From Turnera subulata (taxonomy: Eukaryota > Streptophyta > Magnoliopsida > Malpighiales > Passifloraceae): DNA of 64,000 nt. The notes below the pieces were generated by a model. That model saw only the letters and a list, made by a program, of their open reading frames with translations, was not told the origin of the DNA and made no database searches. This document shows, piece by piece, positions 33,766 through 45,150 of the stretch. The number at the start of each line of letters is the position of its first letter. Within the stretch, counting starts at the first letter, position 1. The position numbers and the translations under genes were made by a program. The stretch spans positions 40,545 to 104,544 of the forward strand of contig JAKUCV010004874.1 of the NCBI GenBank assembly GCA_028386065.3, in the 5' to 3' direction.

Positions 33766-34201
33766 TTGGGATGAGATGATTCCCAAAGACCGAACGATGA
33801 ATATCCAGCCGACAAAGATGAGATGATTCTTTGTCAACAACCCGATAGATGAGACGATTCTATCACCTTGGGATGAGATGATTCCCGAAAACCTAGGATG
33901 AGATTATTTCCAAACAGAATCCAGCCGACAAAGATGAGATAATTTTTTGTCAACAACCCGATAGATGAGATGATCCCATCATCCCGGGATGAGATGATTC
34001 CCAGAAACCATAGCTTTGGTTGAGATGATTCCCAAACATAATCCCGCCGACAAAGATGAGATGATTCTTTGTCAACAACCCGATAGATGAGATGATTCTA
34101 TCGCCCCGGGGTGAGATGATTCCCGAAAACCTAGGATGAGATGATTCCTAGAAACCGAGGGCCAGTTCCTCAAAACTTCGGGATGAGATGATTCCTGAAG
34201 A
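33766..34201 (+). repeat. Tandem hairpin units: constant loop TGAGATGAT, variable complementary stems
   Basis: About 13 units share the nine-base loop TGAGATGAT or a one-base variant. The flanks are complementary but differ: TTGGGA/TCCCAA (33766-33786), GACAAAGA/TCTTTGTC (33811-33835, 34048-34072), GATAGA/TCTATC (33844-33864, 34084-34104), CTAGGA/TCCTAG (34131-34151), CTTCGGGA/TCCTGAAG (about 34178-34202, one mismatch). Some units have one or two mismatches. A higher-order period of about 115-122 bp (starts near 33808, 33923, 34045) combines several units. Confidence 0.85.
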
Positions 34202-34298
34202 GGAGCATGGGATGCTCCAAAACATGGCACACATACCACACATTATCATTCAAACTTGGTTGTTCCTTTCTTACGTTGTTTCATCCTTAGTCCCTAAG

Positions 34299-34319
34299 GA
34301 TTCATCAATGAGGGGCTTC
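34299..34319 (+). other. Polypurine tract region of the Tat-like element
   Basis: GATTCATCAATGAGGGGCTTC directly before the TGTGAACACC start of the 3' LTR, with AATGAGGGG as the purine core. Confidence 0.6.
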
Positions 34320-35888
34320 TGTGAACACCCAAATTTGACCCAAGAATATTTTACTAAAAGTAGATTCCAAACATGCTCAAACTTGAGGTTGATGAGAAGA
34401 TTTGATTTTGAGTTAAGGCATGATAATAATTTAATTTAGTAGAATTAATGTATTTTGATAATCTAAACCTCTGTGCACTTAAACCTTACGATTAATGAGA
34501 TGATTTAATCTTAGGGTAAAACATATAATAAGGATTATTTACATTAAAATACATTCCATTTCGTTGCTTGGGCTCTTTTAGTTGTTTTTAACCCAATTAT
34601 GTTGAGATGATTTATTTTTGGGTTAGAAATGGGTTGAAGGGTCCAAGTTAATGAATTTTCCAGAGTTTATCCAGCCCAGTAACACATTTCTTGCAGGCTA
34701 ATTTTAGCTCTGATTTTCGTGGAAAATCAGAGTTAAATTATCATTTAAGTAGATTTTTGTGTGTTTTGATATGATTTTGCTTAAAATGGGTATCAATGTG
34801 TAATCAATCAATCTTGGGATGATTTAAGGGAGTAGGGATCAAGTAATTGAGTGATTCTAGGTTAATTAGGGGTTAATTATGCGATAGGCTCAAGTTAGAG
34901 CTGAATTAGGGGGATTGAGGGTCAAAAAAGGAAAGAACGAGTGACACGCAGGGTGACCAGCGGTCCTCGTGCGACGACCGCCAGCACCTGGCGGTCATCC
35001 TCACATGACTGCCGGCAGCGGCGGTCATAGGTGCCCAGAACCCCCGATTTTCTCCGATTTTGTTTCTAATTCGATCCTACGCAGTTTTGAACCAGATTTT
35101 CGGGCATAATCTTCACCATTAAGCAGGTCCACGCCCCTAGACTTCCCAGAGCACTATAAATAGGACTCCTAACACACATTTCAGGGAAGACACAATTTTG
35201 CTCACACATACACCCATAAGCCTTGAGTGTTGGAGAAACTCTACCTCACTAAGTCTATAGATACATTCTTAGGCAGAAACTCTGGAGAAATTTCGTGGGA
35301 GGCATCAACAGTAGTCTAATAAGGAAGAGTCAAGAAGAGGATCAACCATTGAGCTTAGATTTGGAAAGAAGGTGGGTGTAGAACTCAACCCATTACAAGG
35401 AGCTAGAGGAGGGCTACAGGAGGTAACACTAAACCTTGTTTTGATTGATCTTTGTTGATTATATGCTGATGCTTTTGATGATGTAAGTGGCCGATTTGTG
35501 CCATGTTTAGAACTACGTGGCTTTGACCCCGATCATTCGGGTACGTAGGTAGTCTCGGTTTTACAACGGGATGCAAGCCAAATCTTCTTCCTCTCCCCAT
35601 TCTTTTACTTTCCACACTTGCACCAGGCACACTTGCATTTTGCAATTGCACATAGTCTCGACCCAACACGGATGGGTGCCTAACACCTTCCCATCTGTGA
35701 CGAACTCCCGATCCCATGACATTGGTACGCTATGACCATGTAGCCTAAAGGAGTCACATTAAGGTTTCTCCCAAGCTTTATCCTTAATAAAATTTGGGTG
35801 GCGACTGTAATATCATGGGATTGACCCGAGGAAGAAGGTGAAAGGATTAGGTGAATAGGCCCAAGTGATTTTGGGTCGGGTATTCACA
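34320..35888 (+). repeat. 3' LTR of the Tat-like element
   Basis: 1569 bp, matching the 5' LTR. The palindrome array (about 34958-35028) lacks one arm pair present in the 5' copy, and an 11-base GGTTAATTAGG-type duplication near 34859-34880 is new. Scattered substitutions throughout suggest an insertion that is not recent. Confidence 0.85.
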
Positions 35889-37599
35889 CTGGGATAGAAG
35901 AATTAACTGCTTCTCAAAGAACTATCATTCCAAGACATATTCGCAGATACATTGGAGGAGTCACATTGTTCTAAGTTAAAACCTAATAATCTTGACATAA
36001 TATGCTTTCATGCTATTTGCACTTTGGCCAAGTTCATTCTTTTTTACTACTTGTTTGCGAAACTAACTTGAGTTGTGAACTAGATTTCTTTCTCCTTCCT
36101 TCGGGTCATGAGAGACTCGCTCTTGCTCGGTTTCTTTTTGTTCACATCTTCAAGTCATTTCTCGAGGAATCAGATCTAAAATCTAAACAAGCTCAAAACA
36201 ACACACTGTATCACCACTATTTTTGGTGTTCTCTTATTCATTTGAAATGAGGAGTCACTATCCAAATTTATCAAGGAAAATTTGAGAAAAATTCATAATT
36301 GACTCTGGATAATGCATTGATATTCGAACAACAAAAGGATCCGGAGATTTGTTAATTGCTAGCCACCAATCAACTGAACAATGCAAACATATTGGATGTC
36401 AAATTCATGTTTCATGGCTGGATAGTTTGCACTTACTCCATTTCCATGGAGACAAACCAATAAAACAAGCAAGCATACATGCATAATGATATAGTGTGCA
36501 TGTGAAAGTGTGCATATTCATATTGAAATACAATGTAGAAATGTAAAAACATTTGAGCTTGCGCCTCATCCACTTTAGACTGCCTACGTAGTCCCAGTAG
36601 TGGATTCAAAGCCCTCCTAGTTCTTCGAACGAAGATCCTTGAGGCTAACGTGGGTCGTCTTCTAGAATTGGCAAAAATCCCTCGTAAACGAACTTCTGTA
36701 TCCGGTCCTTTGACTTAGGACTCAATTTCACAAAATACTTAACGAAGTGCAAGAATTACATCTTCTCATAAAGTTTCATTACTATATATGAGGTAGAAGC
36801 ATTTAACTAAACACAATTCGACATTAAAGATAGGTGGATTTGACATAAAGAATGCATATATAAGGATGTTCATGCCCATATGGGTTTGCAAACATAAACA
36901 TCTAGCATCTTTGAAACCATCATTGGAAATTATTAGCACAAAAAACATAGGACACGTTTATCATTATTGAAAAGGTGCTGTCACTGAAATTTCATCATTA
37001 AAAAGGTGTCTTCATTGAAAACATCATTTCTTGCACTTAGAAACCATTTTGATCAACAAAAGTATAATGATTTATGCATTGAACGTAGAAGTTTGTTGAG
37101 GGCCTACTCTAGTACACATTCTCATTTTATCCTCGGGGACGCCCTAACGTGCAATACTAAACAAGCAAGCAAGTAAGCAAGCAAACAAACAGAATATTTA
37201 CAATAAAACAACAATGCAATAATAATAGATCTAGAAATCTATATTTACAAAGCAAGACAATAATAGTGCATAAAAGTAAATGGGTTTCCATACTTTACCA
37301 TTAGCCAAATAACTGGCATAATAACAATACGCTGATAATGACTCAGGGGCGTTAATCCTGCATTATTACGGCATAGTGTTGACAGATGGCCAACATAAAT
37401 TTGGAATTGTAATGGTACAATGGAAACCATTAGCAAACCTCAGACAAAGAGAGAGATCGAAGCTCTAACTTGTAAGTGGGTGCTTAGGAAGATGAAGATT
37501 GCACGCTCAAACAAGAGAGGTAGAAGAGGGTTAAAATTCAAACCTTTTATTTTATCAACTTAGAGTGGGACGTGCGAGGGTGGTGTGGGGGTAGGTGGT
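35889..37599 (-). repeat. LTR-B (- strand), middle piece
   Basis: The reverse complement follows the + strand LTR-B copy at about 53450-55440 in order: TTAGAGCTTCGATCTCTCTC, GGAAACCC, CTTGCTTGCTTGCTTGTTTA, AGACGACCCACGTTAGCCTC, TGGGACTACGTAGGCAGTCT, GCGCAAGCTCAAA, TTTTTCTCAAATTTTCCTT and GAATATGTCTTGGAATGATA. It is interrupted by the Tat-like element at one end and by the Athila-like element at the other. Short frames in it are incidental. Confidence 0.75.
37595..37599 (+). repeat. Target-site duplication, left, of the Athila-like element
   Basis: GTGGT, repeated at 51646-51650, exactly flanking TGATGC...CATCA. Confidence 0.9.
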
Positions 37600-39724
37600 T
37601 GATGCATGTGAAATATGCATAGTTTAGGGCATAATTTTGGACGCAAATTGTTCTAAATTCATTATGATTATATGCCTCCTATGCAATATTCCACTATATT
37701 CCTTCAATTTCCATCCCTTACTGTACGATTAGTGATTTCAGGTGCATTTCAATCAATTCAAGAGGATTTCATTGAAGAATGTGAAGATACAATATCAACC
37801 ACAACATGAGCCTGTTGCAGAACCCTTGAGCTTGTCACTGAGGCTGTTGTTCATCGAGAATTCGATTGAAGGCCTCAAACCACCTTCAAATCACAAGTTT
37901 TCCACTGAAGCTCGTTTCCTTCACTTTTATCAAAGAAGTCCTCATGACACCTCATCATCGGCAGAAGAAGCAGAAGTCCATTGAAAGGAAAGTTTGAAGA
38001 AGAACTGCAACAGACCTAGGCACAGCATCAGCCTGTGCGTCCTGCAAACCCAAAAATTGCAGAAGGAATATAAAATTTACACCACTTGCACCACCTGCTC
38101 TACCAACATAAACAAACATTCTCCTGACGTCCCAGAGCACTTTCCATGGAAAAAGGAGTAGGCACATGACACTCAGAGGGAATCCACCTTAAAGAACAAT
38201 TATCCTCTGCACAAAGGGCACCTTGGAACTTACAATCCACCAATCAACTTGCTGCCTATCATGCCTATCCTGACAACACACGCTGGAAAACTGACGAGCC
38301 AACTTGCCCAAACACCCATACTTTCCAACAAGTTGGGAGGAAGAAGAATAGGAGAACTGCACCTACAAAAGAGGAAGGGAGAAGACACGGAGCAAAAGGG
38401 AAACCCATCGACAAAGACACCCCTCAAACTTACAGAATTCCTGGAATAGAGGTGGGACCCAGAAACACCAAAGGTCCAAAGGAAATACGATTCTGCAGCC
38501 TTTCTGGGTAGTAATCATATTGTCCCTAACCTCCAGATTGTCCAAACCACTATGCCATTCCATACTTCCATTTGCTTTGTAATTTCGATTATGAACTAAA
38601 CAACCCCTTCTTAGGTTGAAGGGGTGAACATGTCTTTGATTTTAATGCAACAGATTGCTCGCATTATGTTCTTAACCAGTCCTTCTTGTTTTGGTTATTG
38701 CAAACTTGCACCATGACTGAGTCTTGATCAAACCCATGCATATTACAGGTGGCTAGGTGAAGGACCGAAAGGAGAAACCTTAGCCACTGGAACAACATCA
38801 ACCAGCCCTTAGTTTTTAGCTTTTGACAAGAGTTAGAAACTAATTGAGGAACTAGCCTCAATACCACTTTTAAACCCCTGAGTTTGACCGATGCGAGAGC
38901 ATTAGGAATGTGAGAACCATGTGAGGCACCTGTGAGCGAAAGCAAATGGGTGCAGTATAGGTTGAGAGCGCCTACAAGAACCGATTCTATTAGTTGACTC
39001 TTTTGCTGTCAACAGCCTCGGTCTATACACAGTACAGCATCAGTTTGTGCCTAATACAGCCTCAATCTGTGACAGCATAGTAAAAAAGATAACAAAATTC
39101 CTAATTTGATTCTTGATTGACTATTGGGCAGAATCCTATTAATTTAGTAGCAGCCTGGTGAAGGACCGAAAGGAGAAGCCAGGTGTGCTAGACCAACAAT
39201 AGTCAACCTTCACTCCTTAGCCATTCGAAAGAAGATAGGGAGAGACTGTGGGTATTAGCACCAACATTAAACTTCATCCTTAAGTAGACATTTACTCTAG
39301 TGACATGGGGTAGATGGAAGCTTAGGGAACTATTAATAAGATCGAAAGCCGTTGATAGTACTTTAGGTTGGGAGCCCCTTCAAGACATCTCATTAGTCAC
39401 AGCCTCACCCACAGGCTCTGCTTGTGACTGAGACTGTCGAGCAATTTATATGTATAAAACAGGACATGTCAACCCCGGATGCCTAAGAATCCACCAAAAC
39501 TGATACCTTCCTCATTTAACCAGCTGTTACATTTATCTTTCATGTCTAGTTTAGATTTTAATCATCATTCACCCAAATCCATCCTTATTTAATTGTTTTT
39601 TAGCCTAGTTCGTCTTAAATTGAAAGGAAACAGACTCAACCCAGTCCTTGTGGATACGACCTTGATAAAGTACTACAGCAACCCTGTGCACTTGCAGGAA
39701 CCAATTGTGACAGCATGCACATCA
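37600..39724 (+). repeat. 5' LTR of the Athila-like element
   Basis: Starts TGATGCATGTG and ends GCACATCA. Contains CACAG/CTGTG arms seven bases apart at 38021-38037 and ACAG/CTGT at 39056-39070. It lacks the 52-bp duplication found in the 3' copy. Confidence 0.9.
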
Positions 39725-39726
39725 TG

Positions 39727-39750
39727 TTTTTGGCACCGTTGCCGGGTACT
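39727..39750 (+). other. Primer-binding site of the Athila-like element
   Basis: TTTTTGGCACCGTTGCCGGG, the Athila-type site with TGGCACC in place of TGGCGCC. Confidence 0.8.
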
Positions 39751-39844
39751 GGCTCTTGATTCTTTTTGCTTTTTATTTCTAACTTATTAGGCTTTTCAAA
39801 ATCTGACCATTTATTTTTCCAAGTTTGAAGCTTTCAGGTGGTGC

Positions 39845-40843
39845 ATGCTCCAAACCAGGAGCAAGAAGCCATCTCTAACCTTCCACCAGGAGATTGAAAA
39901 GGCAGCCCGCGAGATCCGCAAGAAGAACAAGGAGAAACAGCACAACATGGCGGACAGACTCAATGGGGGAGCACACCAAGAGGTTGAACAGGCTCAGCCT
40001 GTGCGACCCTACATCACTATGTCACAGCTCCTACAACCACCAACCACCATCATCAACAACAGCATAGCCATTCCAGATGTAGATGCCCCCTATGAAATCA
40101 GAACAAACCTGCTCAGCAAGTTGGAGAGGCGCACATTTAGAGGCTTGCCCTTGGAGGATCCAAACTCACACTTGCAGAATTTTCTGCGGTTGTGCAGCAC
40201 TGTGAACATAGCAGGGATGACCAAGGAACAGTTGTACATGAGAGTGTTCCCATTCTCACTCAGAGATGCAGCATTCGAGTGGCTCAACAATCATGAAGCA
40301 GGCCACTTTACTGACTGGGACAGTCTAGTCAGGGCTTTCTTGAAAGAATATCATCCATCAAGTAAGGCTGCAAATCTGAGGCAGCAGCTCATCGGCTTTT
40401 CCCAGCGCTATGATGAATCAATTAGAGATGCTTGGGAGTGCTTCAAGGGATTACTGAGAAGATGCCCAAACCACAGAATTGATGAGGCCGTGCAACTTGA
40501 ATAATTTTATTGCTGCCTAAGTGATGAAGACCAAAACACTTTGGACAAAATGGCTAATGATTCATTCCTGGACAAAGACTACAATGATGGAGTAACCATC
40601 CTTGAAGCTCTGTCCAAGAGGAAAACTCAAATCAGGGGAGTCAAGGCATCTAGAATAATTGGAGTAGACAAAGTAACAAAGCTAGAGGTAGAGATAGAAG
40701 CCCTCAGAAAGCAATTAGGGGTTGCTCACGTCAAGGCAGCCACATCCACAGCCTCAGACTATGAAGGATGTGGGGGACCTCACAACACATCCAGTTGTCC
40801 CCTCTTCACCGAATGTGATTCTGAACAGGCTCACTACATCTAA
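39845..40843 (+). pseudogene. Gag of the Athila-like element, one internal stop
   Basis: Starts MLQTRSKKPSLTFHQEIEKA. The retrotransposon gag core runs YEIRTNLLSKLERRTFRGLP, LEDPNSHLQNFLRLC, FPFSLRDAAFEWLNN, WDSLVRAFLKEYHPSSKAAN and SQRYDESIRDAWECFKGLLR. A TAA at 40502 ends the first frame after 219 codons; the same frame continues as FYCCLSDEDQNTLDKMANDS to a stop at 40843. The zinc-knuckle region (YEGCGGPHNTSSC) lacks the first cysteine. Gag proteins package the element RNA; this copy would give a truncated product. ACAG/CTGT arms lie in the coding sequence at 39988-40002. Confidence 0.85.
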
Positions 40844-41069
40844 CAGAGGCAAGGGCAGTATTGGAAACACTTACAATCCTTCTTGGAGGAATCATCCAAA
40901 TTTCTCCTGGAAGGCTCCAAATGAAGAGAGAAGTCCACCACAGCCCCAATTCTAGCGACAAAATCAAGGAGGACAGCCCCAATACCAAAGATAGAACCAA
41001 GAAGGACAGCAAGGCAACAACACCAACATGATGAGCATGATGCAGTCCATCTTGGAGAACCAGAACTAG

Positions 41070-42758
41070 ATGAGCGAGGAAATTAGTCAAATCAAATCCC
41101 ACAACAGAATCCTTGAAAATCAAATTGCTCAACAAGCCTCTATGTCCATTGATCAGCAAGGAACCCTTCCAAGGAAACCAATAGAGAATCCAAGGAATGA
41201 GCATTGCAAGGCTGTAACACTTCACAGTGGGAAGGAATTAAGGGGCACAACACCAAGACAGCCTGATGCTGTGGATCAGACAGCATCAACATCCAACCCA
41301 GGGCAAACAGCACAGACACAGACTGAATCTGTGGGTGAGCCTGTGAGCACTAAGAAAGTTGAGAAACAACCCCAGACTGTTCGACCCTATCAGCCTCCTC
41401 TCCCATATCTAGAAGTGTACCTCAAGTCCAAACTGAAAAAGTAATTTAGTAAGTTTAAGGAGATGCTAAATAAGCTTTATGTTAATGTTCCCTTTAGTGA
41501 TGTGGTTACACAGATGCCGTCATATGCCAAGTTCCTCAAGGACATCTTGACCAAGAAAAGAACCATTGACAACTTCGAGACAGTAGCCATGACAGCCCAG
41601 GGGAGTGCCCTCATTCAGCACCATCCGCCCAGAAAGTGCTCAGAACTAGGAAGCTTCACAATCCCTCTAAACATCGGGGACAAGAAGATTGAGGGAGCCC
41701 TATGCGATTTAGGAGCCAGTGTCAGCCTGTTGCCACTCTCCATCACTCAAAACCTGAACCTTGGGGACATCAAACCCACAAGGAAGACAATCCAGCTAGC
41801 AGACCGATCACTTGTATATCCTGTGGGAGAGCTGGAAGATGTTCCAGTCAAGGTTGGCAACTTTTACATACCAGTAGATTTTGTGGTGATGAATATGACC
41901 GAGGATGAGAAGACACCCATCATTTTGGGGCGTCCCTTCTTAGCTACAGCAGGAGCTATGGTTGATTGTGCAAACGGAACATTGACACTACGACTAAGAG
42001 AAGATACAGTGGAGTTCAATGTCCAGAAAGTGCAAAGAACAGAGTTTGGATCAGAACAGTGCTGCATGGTTGATGCTGTACCAAACCCTGTTGATGCACT
42101 AGTCAAGGCGTCTCAACTGATGGAGACACATGAAGACGAATTATTAGGCTGCCTAGTCAATGGGCTCATAGATGGAGATGAGACAGCTCTGCAACAGGTG
42201 GCAAAATTCCTGGCAGAAGAAACTGTGCGTGAAATCAACAAACAGGCCCATGCTGTGGATCAACAAGCTGAGCCTGTCACAGAGTCTGTTTGCAATCCAG
42301 AACCAGAACCCGAAGCACCAAGGGTAGAAATAAAACCTCTACCACCCCAGCTCAGGTATATCTACTTAGACACCAACAATTTCTCATTTCCTATCATTAT
42401 TGGAGCTGACCTTTCACTGGAGGAAGAGGAAAAAGTGCGCACTATAGTCAACAAACACCGCAAGGTAATGGGATATACCATTGATGATCTGACAGGTATT
42501 AGCCCAAATCTTTGTATGCATGGAATCCTTTTGGAAGAAAACTGCAAACCCATAATAGAACCACAGAGGAGACTGAATGAAAATATGAAGGAAGTGGTTA
42601 AAAATGAAATTTTGAAGCTACTTGATGCCGAAATAATTTATCCAATTTCAGATAGTCCTTGGGTTAGTGCAGTACATGTGGTGCCAAAAAAGGGAGGTAT
42701 GATAGTAGTAAAAAACAAAAAAGAAGAACTCATACCAGCTAGGACTGTCACAGGTTAG
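41070..42758 (+). pseudogene. Gag linker, protease and RT N-terminal part of the Athila-like element
   Basis: A linker frame (41070-41444; coiled-coil-like IKSHNRILENQIAQQ, then VRPYQPPLPYLEVYLKSK) ends in a stop, and 41463-42758 follows in frame after it. The protease shows EGALCDLGASVSLLPLSI (catalytic D) and [19 protein letters not shown]. After a variable acidic linker, RT begins near 42340 with ISPNLCMHGILLEE, NEILKLLDAEIIYPISDSPW and VSAVHVVPKKGGM. A TAG at 42756-42758 splits the RT domain. The linker contains an eight-base palindrome pair GATGCTGT/ACAGCATC seven bases apart (41265-41287) and CACAG/CTGTG (41317-41333). Confidence 0.88.
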
Positions 42759-43490
42759 AGGATGTGCATAGACTATAGAAAACTCAATAAGGCCACTAGA
42801 AAAGATCATTTTCCTTTGCTATTCATAGATCAGATGATAGAGAGACTTGCCAAGCACACACATTTTTGTTACCTAGGTGGATACTTTAGATTTTTCCAGA
42901 TCCTATTCCATCCAGGTGATCAGGAGAAAACAACATTTACATGCCCCTACGACACATTTGTATATAGGCGCATGCCATTTGGCCTGTGTAATGCACCTGC
43001 CACCTTTCAGCGTTGCATGATGGCCATCTTCCATGACCTGATCGAGCATATAATGGAGGTATTTATGGATGACTTCTCTGTTTATGGCACTTCTTTCGAT
43101 CTTTGTTTGGCTAACCTTGAAACAGTGCTTGAACAGTGTGAGGCTGTGAACCTGGTACTAAACTGGGAAAAATGCCATTTTATGGTTACAGAAGGTATTG
43201 TACTTGGACATAAAATCTCAGGACGAGGCATAGAGGTGGATGAAGCTAAGATTGATGTTATTGAAAAACTTCCACCTCCAACCTCTGTTAAGGCAATTCG
43301 GGCTTTTCTTGGTCATGCAGGCTTTTACAGGTGCTTTATTAAGGATTTTTCAAAGATTGCAAAACCTTTGACAATTCTCCTTAGTAAAGACAGTGAATTT
43401 GTATTTGATGATTCTTGTCTAAATGCATTTAACAGGATTAAGGCTGCATTGACCACAGCCCCAATCATCCAGCCCCCAGAATGGAGTTAG
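42759..43490 (+). pseudogene. RT core of the Athila-like element
   Basis: Continues directly after the TAG: MCIDYRKLNKATRKDHFPL, TFTCPYDTFVYRRMPFGLCN, APATFQRCMMAIFHDLIE, then EVFMDDFSVYG (MDD catalytic pair) and LNWEKCHFMVTEGIVLGHKI. The thumb and connection follow (GFYRCFIKDFSKIAKPL). A TAG at 43488-43490 ends the frame just before RNase H. The expected D of LDxxSGF reads LGGYFRF, so one catalytic aspartate is lost. ACAG/CTGT arms lie in the frame at 43133-43147, where LEQCEAVNL is encoded. Confidence 0.88.
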
Positions 43491-44081
43491 CCCTTTGAAA
43501 TCATGTGTGATGCAAGCGACCATGCAGTAGGGACTGTGCTGGGGCGGAGAAAAGACAACAAACTTCATGCCATATACTATGCAAGTCGCACTCTGGATGA
43601 AGCACAGATCAATTATGCCACGACTGAGAAAGAGCTTTTGGCAGTAGTCTTTGCAATTGGAAAGTTTCTAGCATACTTGCTGGGATCTAAGGTCATCATC
43701 CACACTGACCATTCGACATTGAAGTACTTGTTGACCAAGAAGGAGACCAAGCCAAGACTTCTTAGGTGGATCCTACAGCTCCAAGAATTTGAACTCGAGA
43801 TTCGAGACAAGAAAGGCACAGAGAATGTGGTAGTTGACCATCTTTCCAGATTGCCTCCAGACCACATACCTATTGATGATCATCTCCCAGACGACAGTCT
43901 CATTACAACAATTCACAGCGTCAGTCACAGACTGATGCCGTGGTACGCAGAAATTGTCAATTTCTTGGCCTGTGGAGCTCTTCCACCAGATCTCAGTTAT
44001 TCACAACGAAAGAAGTTCTTCTCTGACATGAAGAACTACCTCTGGGATGAGCCTCCTATTGTTCATGCGAAGATGGTATAA
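43491..44081 (+). pseudogene. RNase H of the Athila-like element
   Basis: Reads [60 protein letters not shown] and [14 protein letters not shown], followed by HLSRLPPD. D of CDAS, E of TEKEL and D of HTDH are the active-site residues and are present. Then a linker to integrase ends [16 protein letters not shown], where the frame is lost. Confidence 0.88.
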
Positions 44082-45150
44082 TCATACGGTGCATTCCTGA
44101 GGAGGAGGGAGAAGAAGTTCTGCATAGTTACCACAATGCACAGTACGGGGGACACCATGACGCAACCAGAACAGTATCCAAAGTATTGCAAGCTGGCCTA
44201 TATTGGCCTACCCTATTTAAGGATGCATGCAATTGGTTAGTAGCATGCAAGGAATGCCAGCACTCAGGGAACATCTCAAGAAGACAAGAGATGCCGCAAC
44301 AAGCAATTTTGGAAGTGGAGCTATTCGATGTTTGGGGAATAGACTTCATGGGACCATTCCCGAGTTCTTATGGGAACAATTTTATCTTGGTGTCTGTTGA
44401 CTATGTCTCTAAATAGGTGGAGGCCATTTCCTCCCCGACCAATGATGCCAACACAGTAACAAAGTTCCTGAAGAAACACATCTTCATTCAGTTTGGCACC
44501 CCAAGAGCAATAATTAGTGAAGGAGGAACCCATTTTTGCAACCGCCAATTTGAAGCTCTCCTTAGAAAGTATGGGATCAGACACAAGGTAGCCACTCCCT
44601 ACCATCCTCAAACAAGTGGCCAAGTGGAGGTGACTAACAGAGAAATCAAACAGATCCTAGAGAATACAGTAGGACCATCACGCAAGGACTGGGCAGTAAA
44701 ACTCGATGATGCTCTGTGGGCATACCACACAGCCTACAAGGCACCAATAGGCACCACCCCATACCACCTTGTACTTGGGAAAGCATGTCATTTGCCTGTG
44801 GAGCTTGAGCACAAAGCATATTGGGCTATTAAGGCTTTGAACTTTGACACAAAGGCTATAGGAGAACAGAGGATGTTGCAATTGAATGAGCTGGACGAGC
44901 TGAGGCTGTATGCATACGAAAATGCAAAATTGTACAAGGAGAGAACAAAGAAGTGGCATGACAGCATGATATAGCCTCGGAAATTCAAAGAAGGAGATCC
45001 AGTCCTCCTCTACAACTCTCGCCTGAAGCTCTTCCCTAGAAAGCTTCGATCAAGATGGTCTGGCCCCTTCACAGTGTCATCCACCTCCCACCTAGCAAGG
45101 CAAGAAGGAGTCCAGCTAAAAGACATTAAAGAAGCACACAATTGGGTAAC
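44082..45150 (+). pseudogene. Integrase of the Athila-like element
   Basis: The zinc-binding part is in two frames (HYHNAQYGGHHDATRTVSK with its histidines, then CKECQ, giving the HHCC pattern). The core has WGIDFMGPFPSSYGNNFILV (first D), a stop at about 44414, then [20 protein letters not shown], where the second catalytic position is E instead of D, and [18 protein letters not shown] (E). The C-terminal part is [19 protein letters not shown] and [10 protein letters not shown], after which the usual end is deleted and joins [18 protein letters not shown] stop at 44972-44974 separates core and tail. It could not act as a normal integrase. Confidence 0.87.

Larger units (their letters stand above)
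25609..35888 (+). mobile_element. Tat/Ogre-like gypsy element carrying an antisense PMD gene
   Basis: Two LTRs (25609-27205 and 34320-35888) begin TGTGAACACCC and end TTCACA. The flanking five bases are TTGGG on the left and CTGGG on the right, a target duplication with one mismatch. A primer-binding site and polypurine tract are in place, so the element is structurally complete at 10.28 kb. The 7.1-kb interior has no recognisable gag-pol: it holds a short ORF near the 5' end, a purine-rich stretch, an antisense spliced gene and 1.5 kb of hairpin-rich tandem repeats. It is therefore non-autonomous. It sits within an LTR-B sequence. Confidence 0.85.

Noticed and set aside
33192..33840. Overlapping - strand frames of 80-136 codons rich in S, F, L, P, H
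   Set aside because: They are translations of the ATGAGGGA and CCAG minisatellite; the periodic protein text follows from the repeat.
36002..36250. 82-codon + strand frame
   Set aside because: It lies within the LTR-B sequence on the - strand and has no homologue I recognise.
42362..45000. - strand frames opposite Athila pol
   Set aside because: Shadows of the RT and integrase coding sequence on the + strand.
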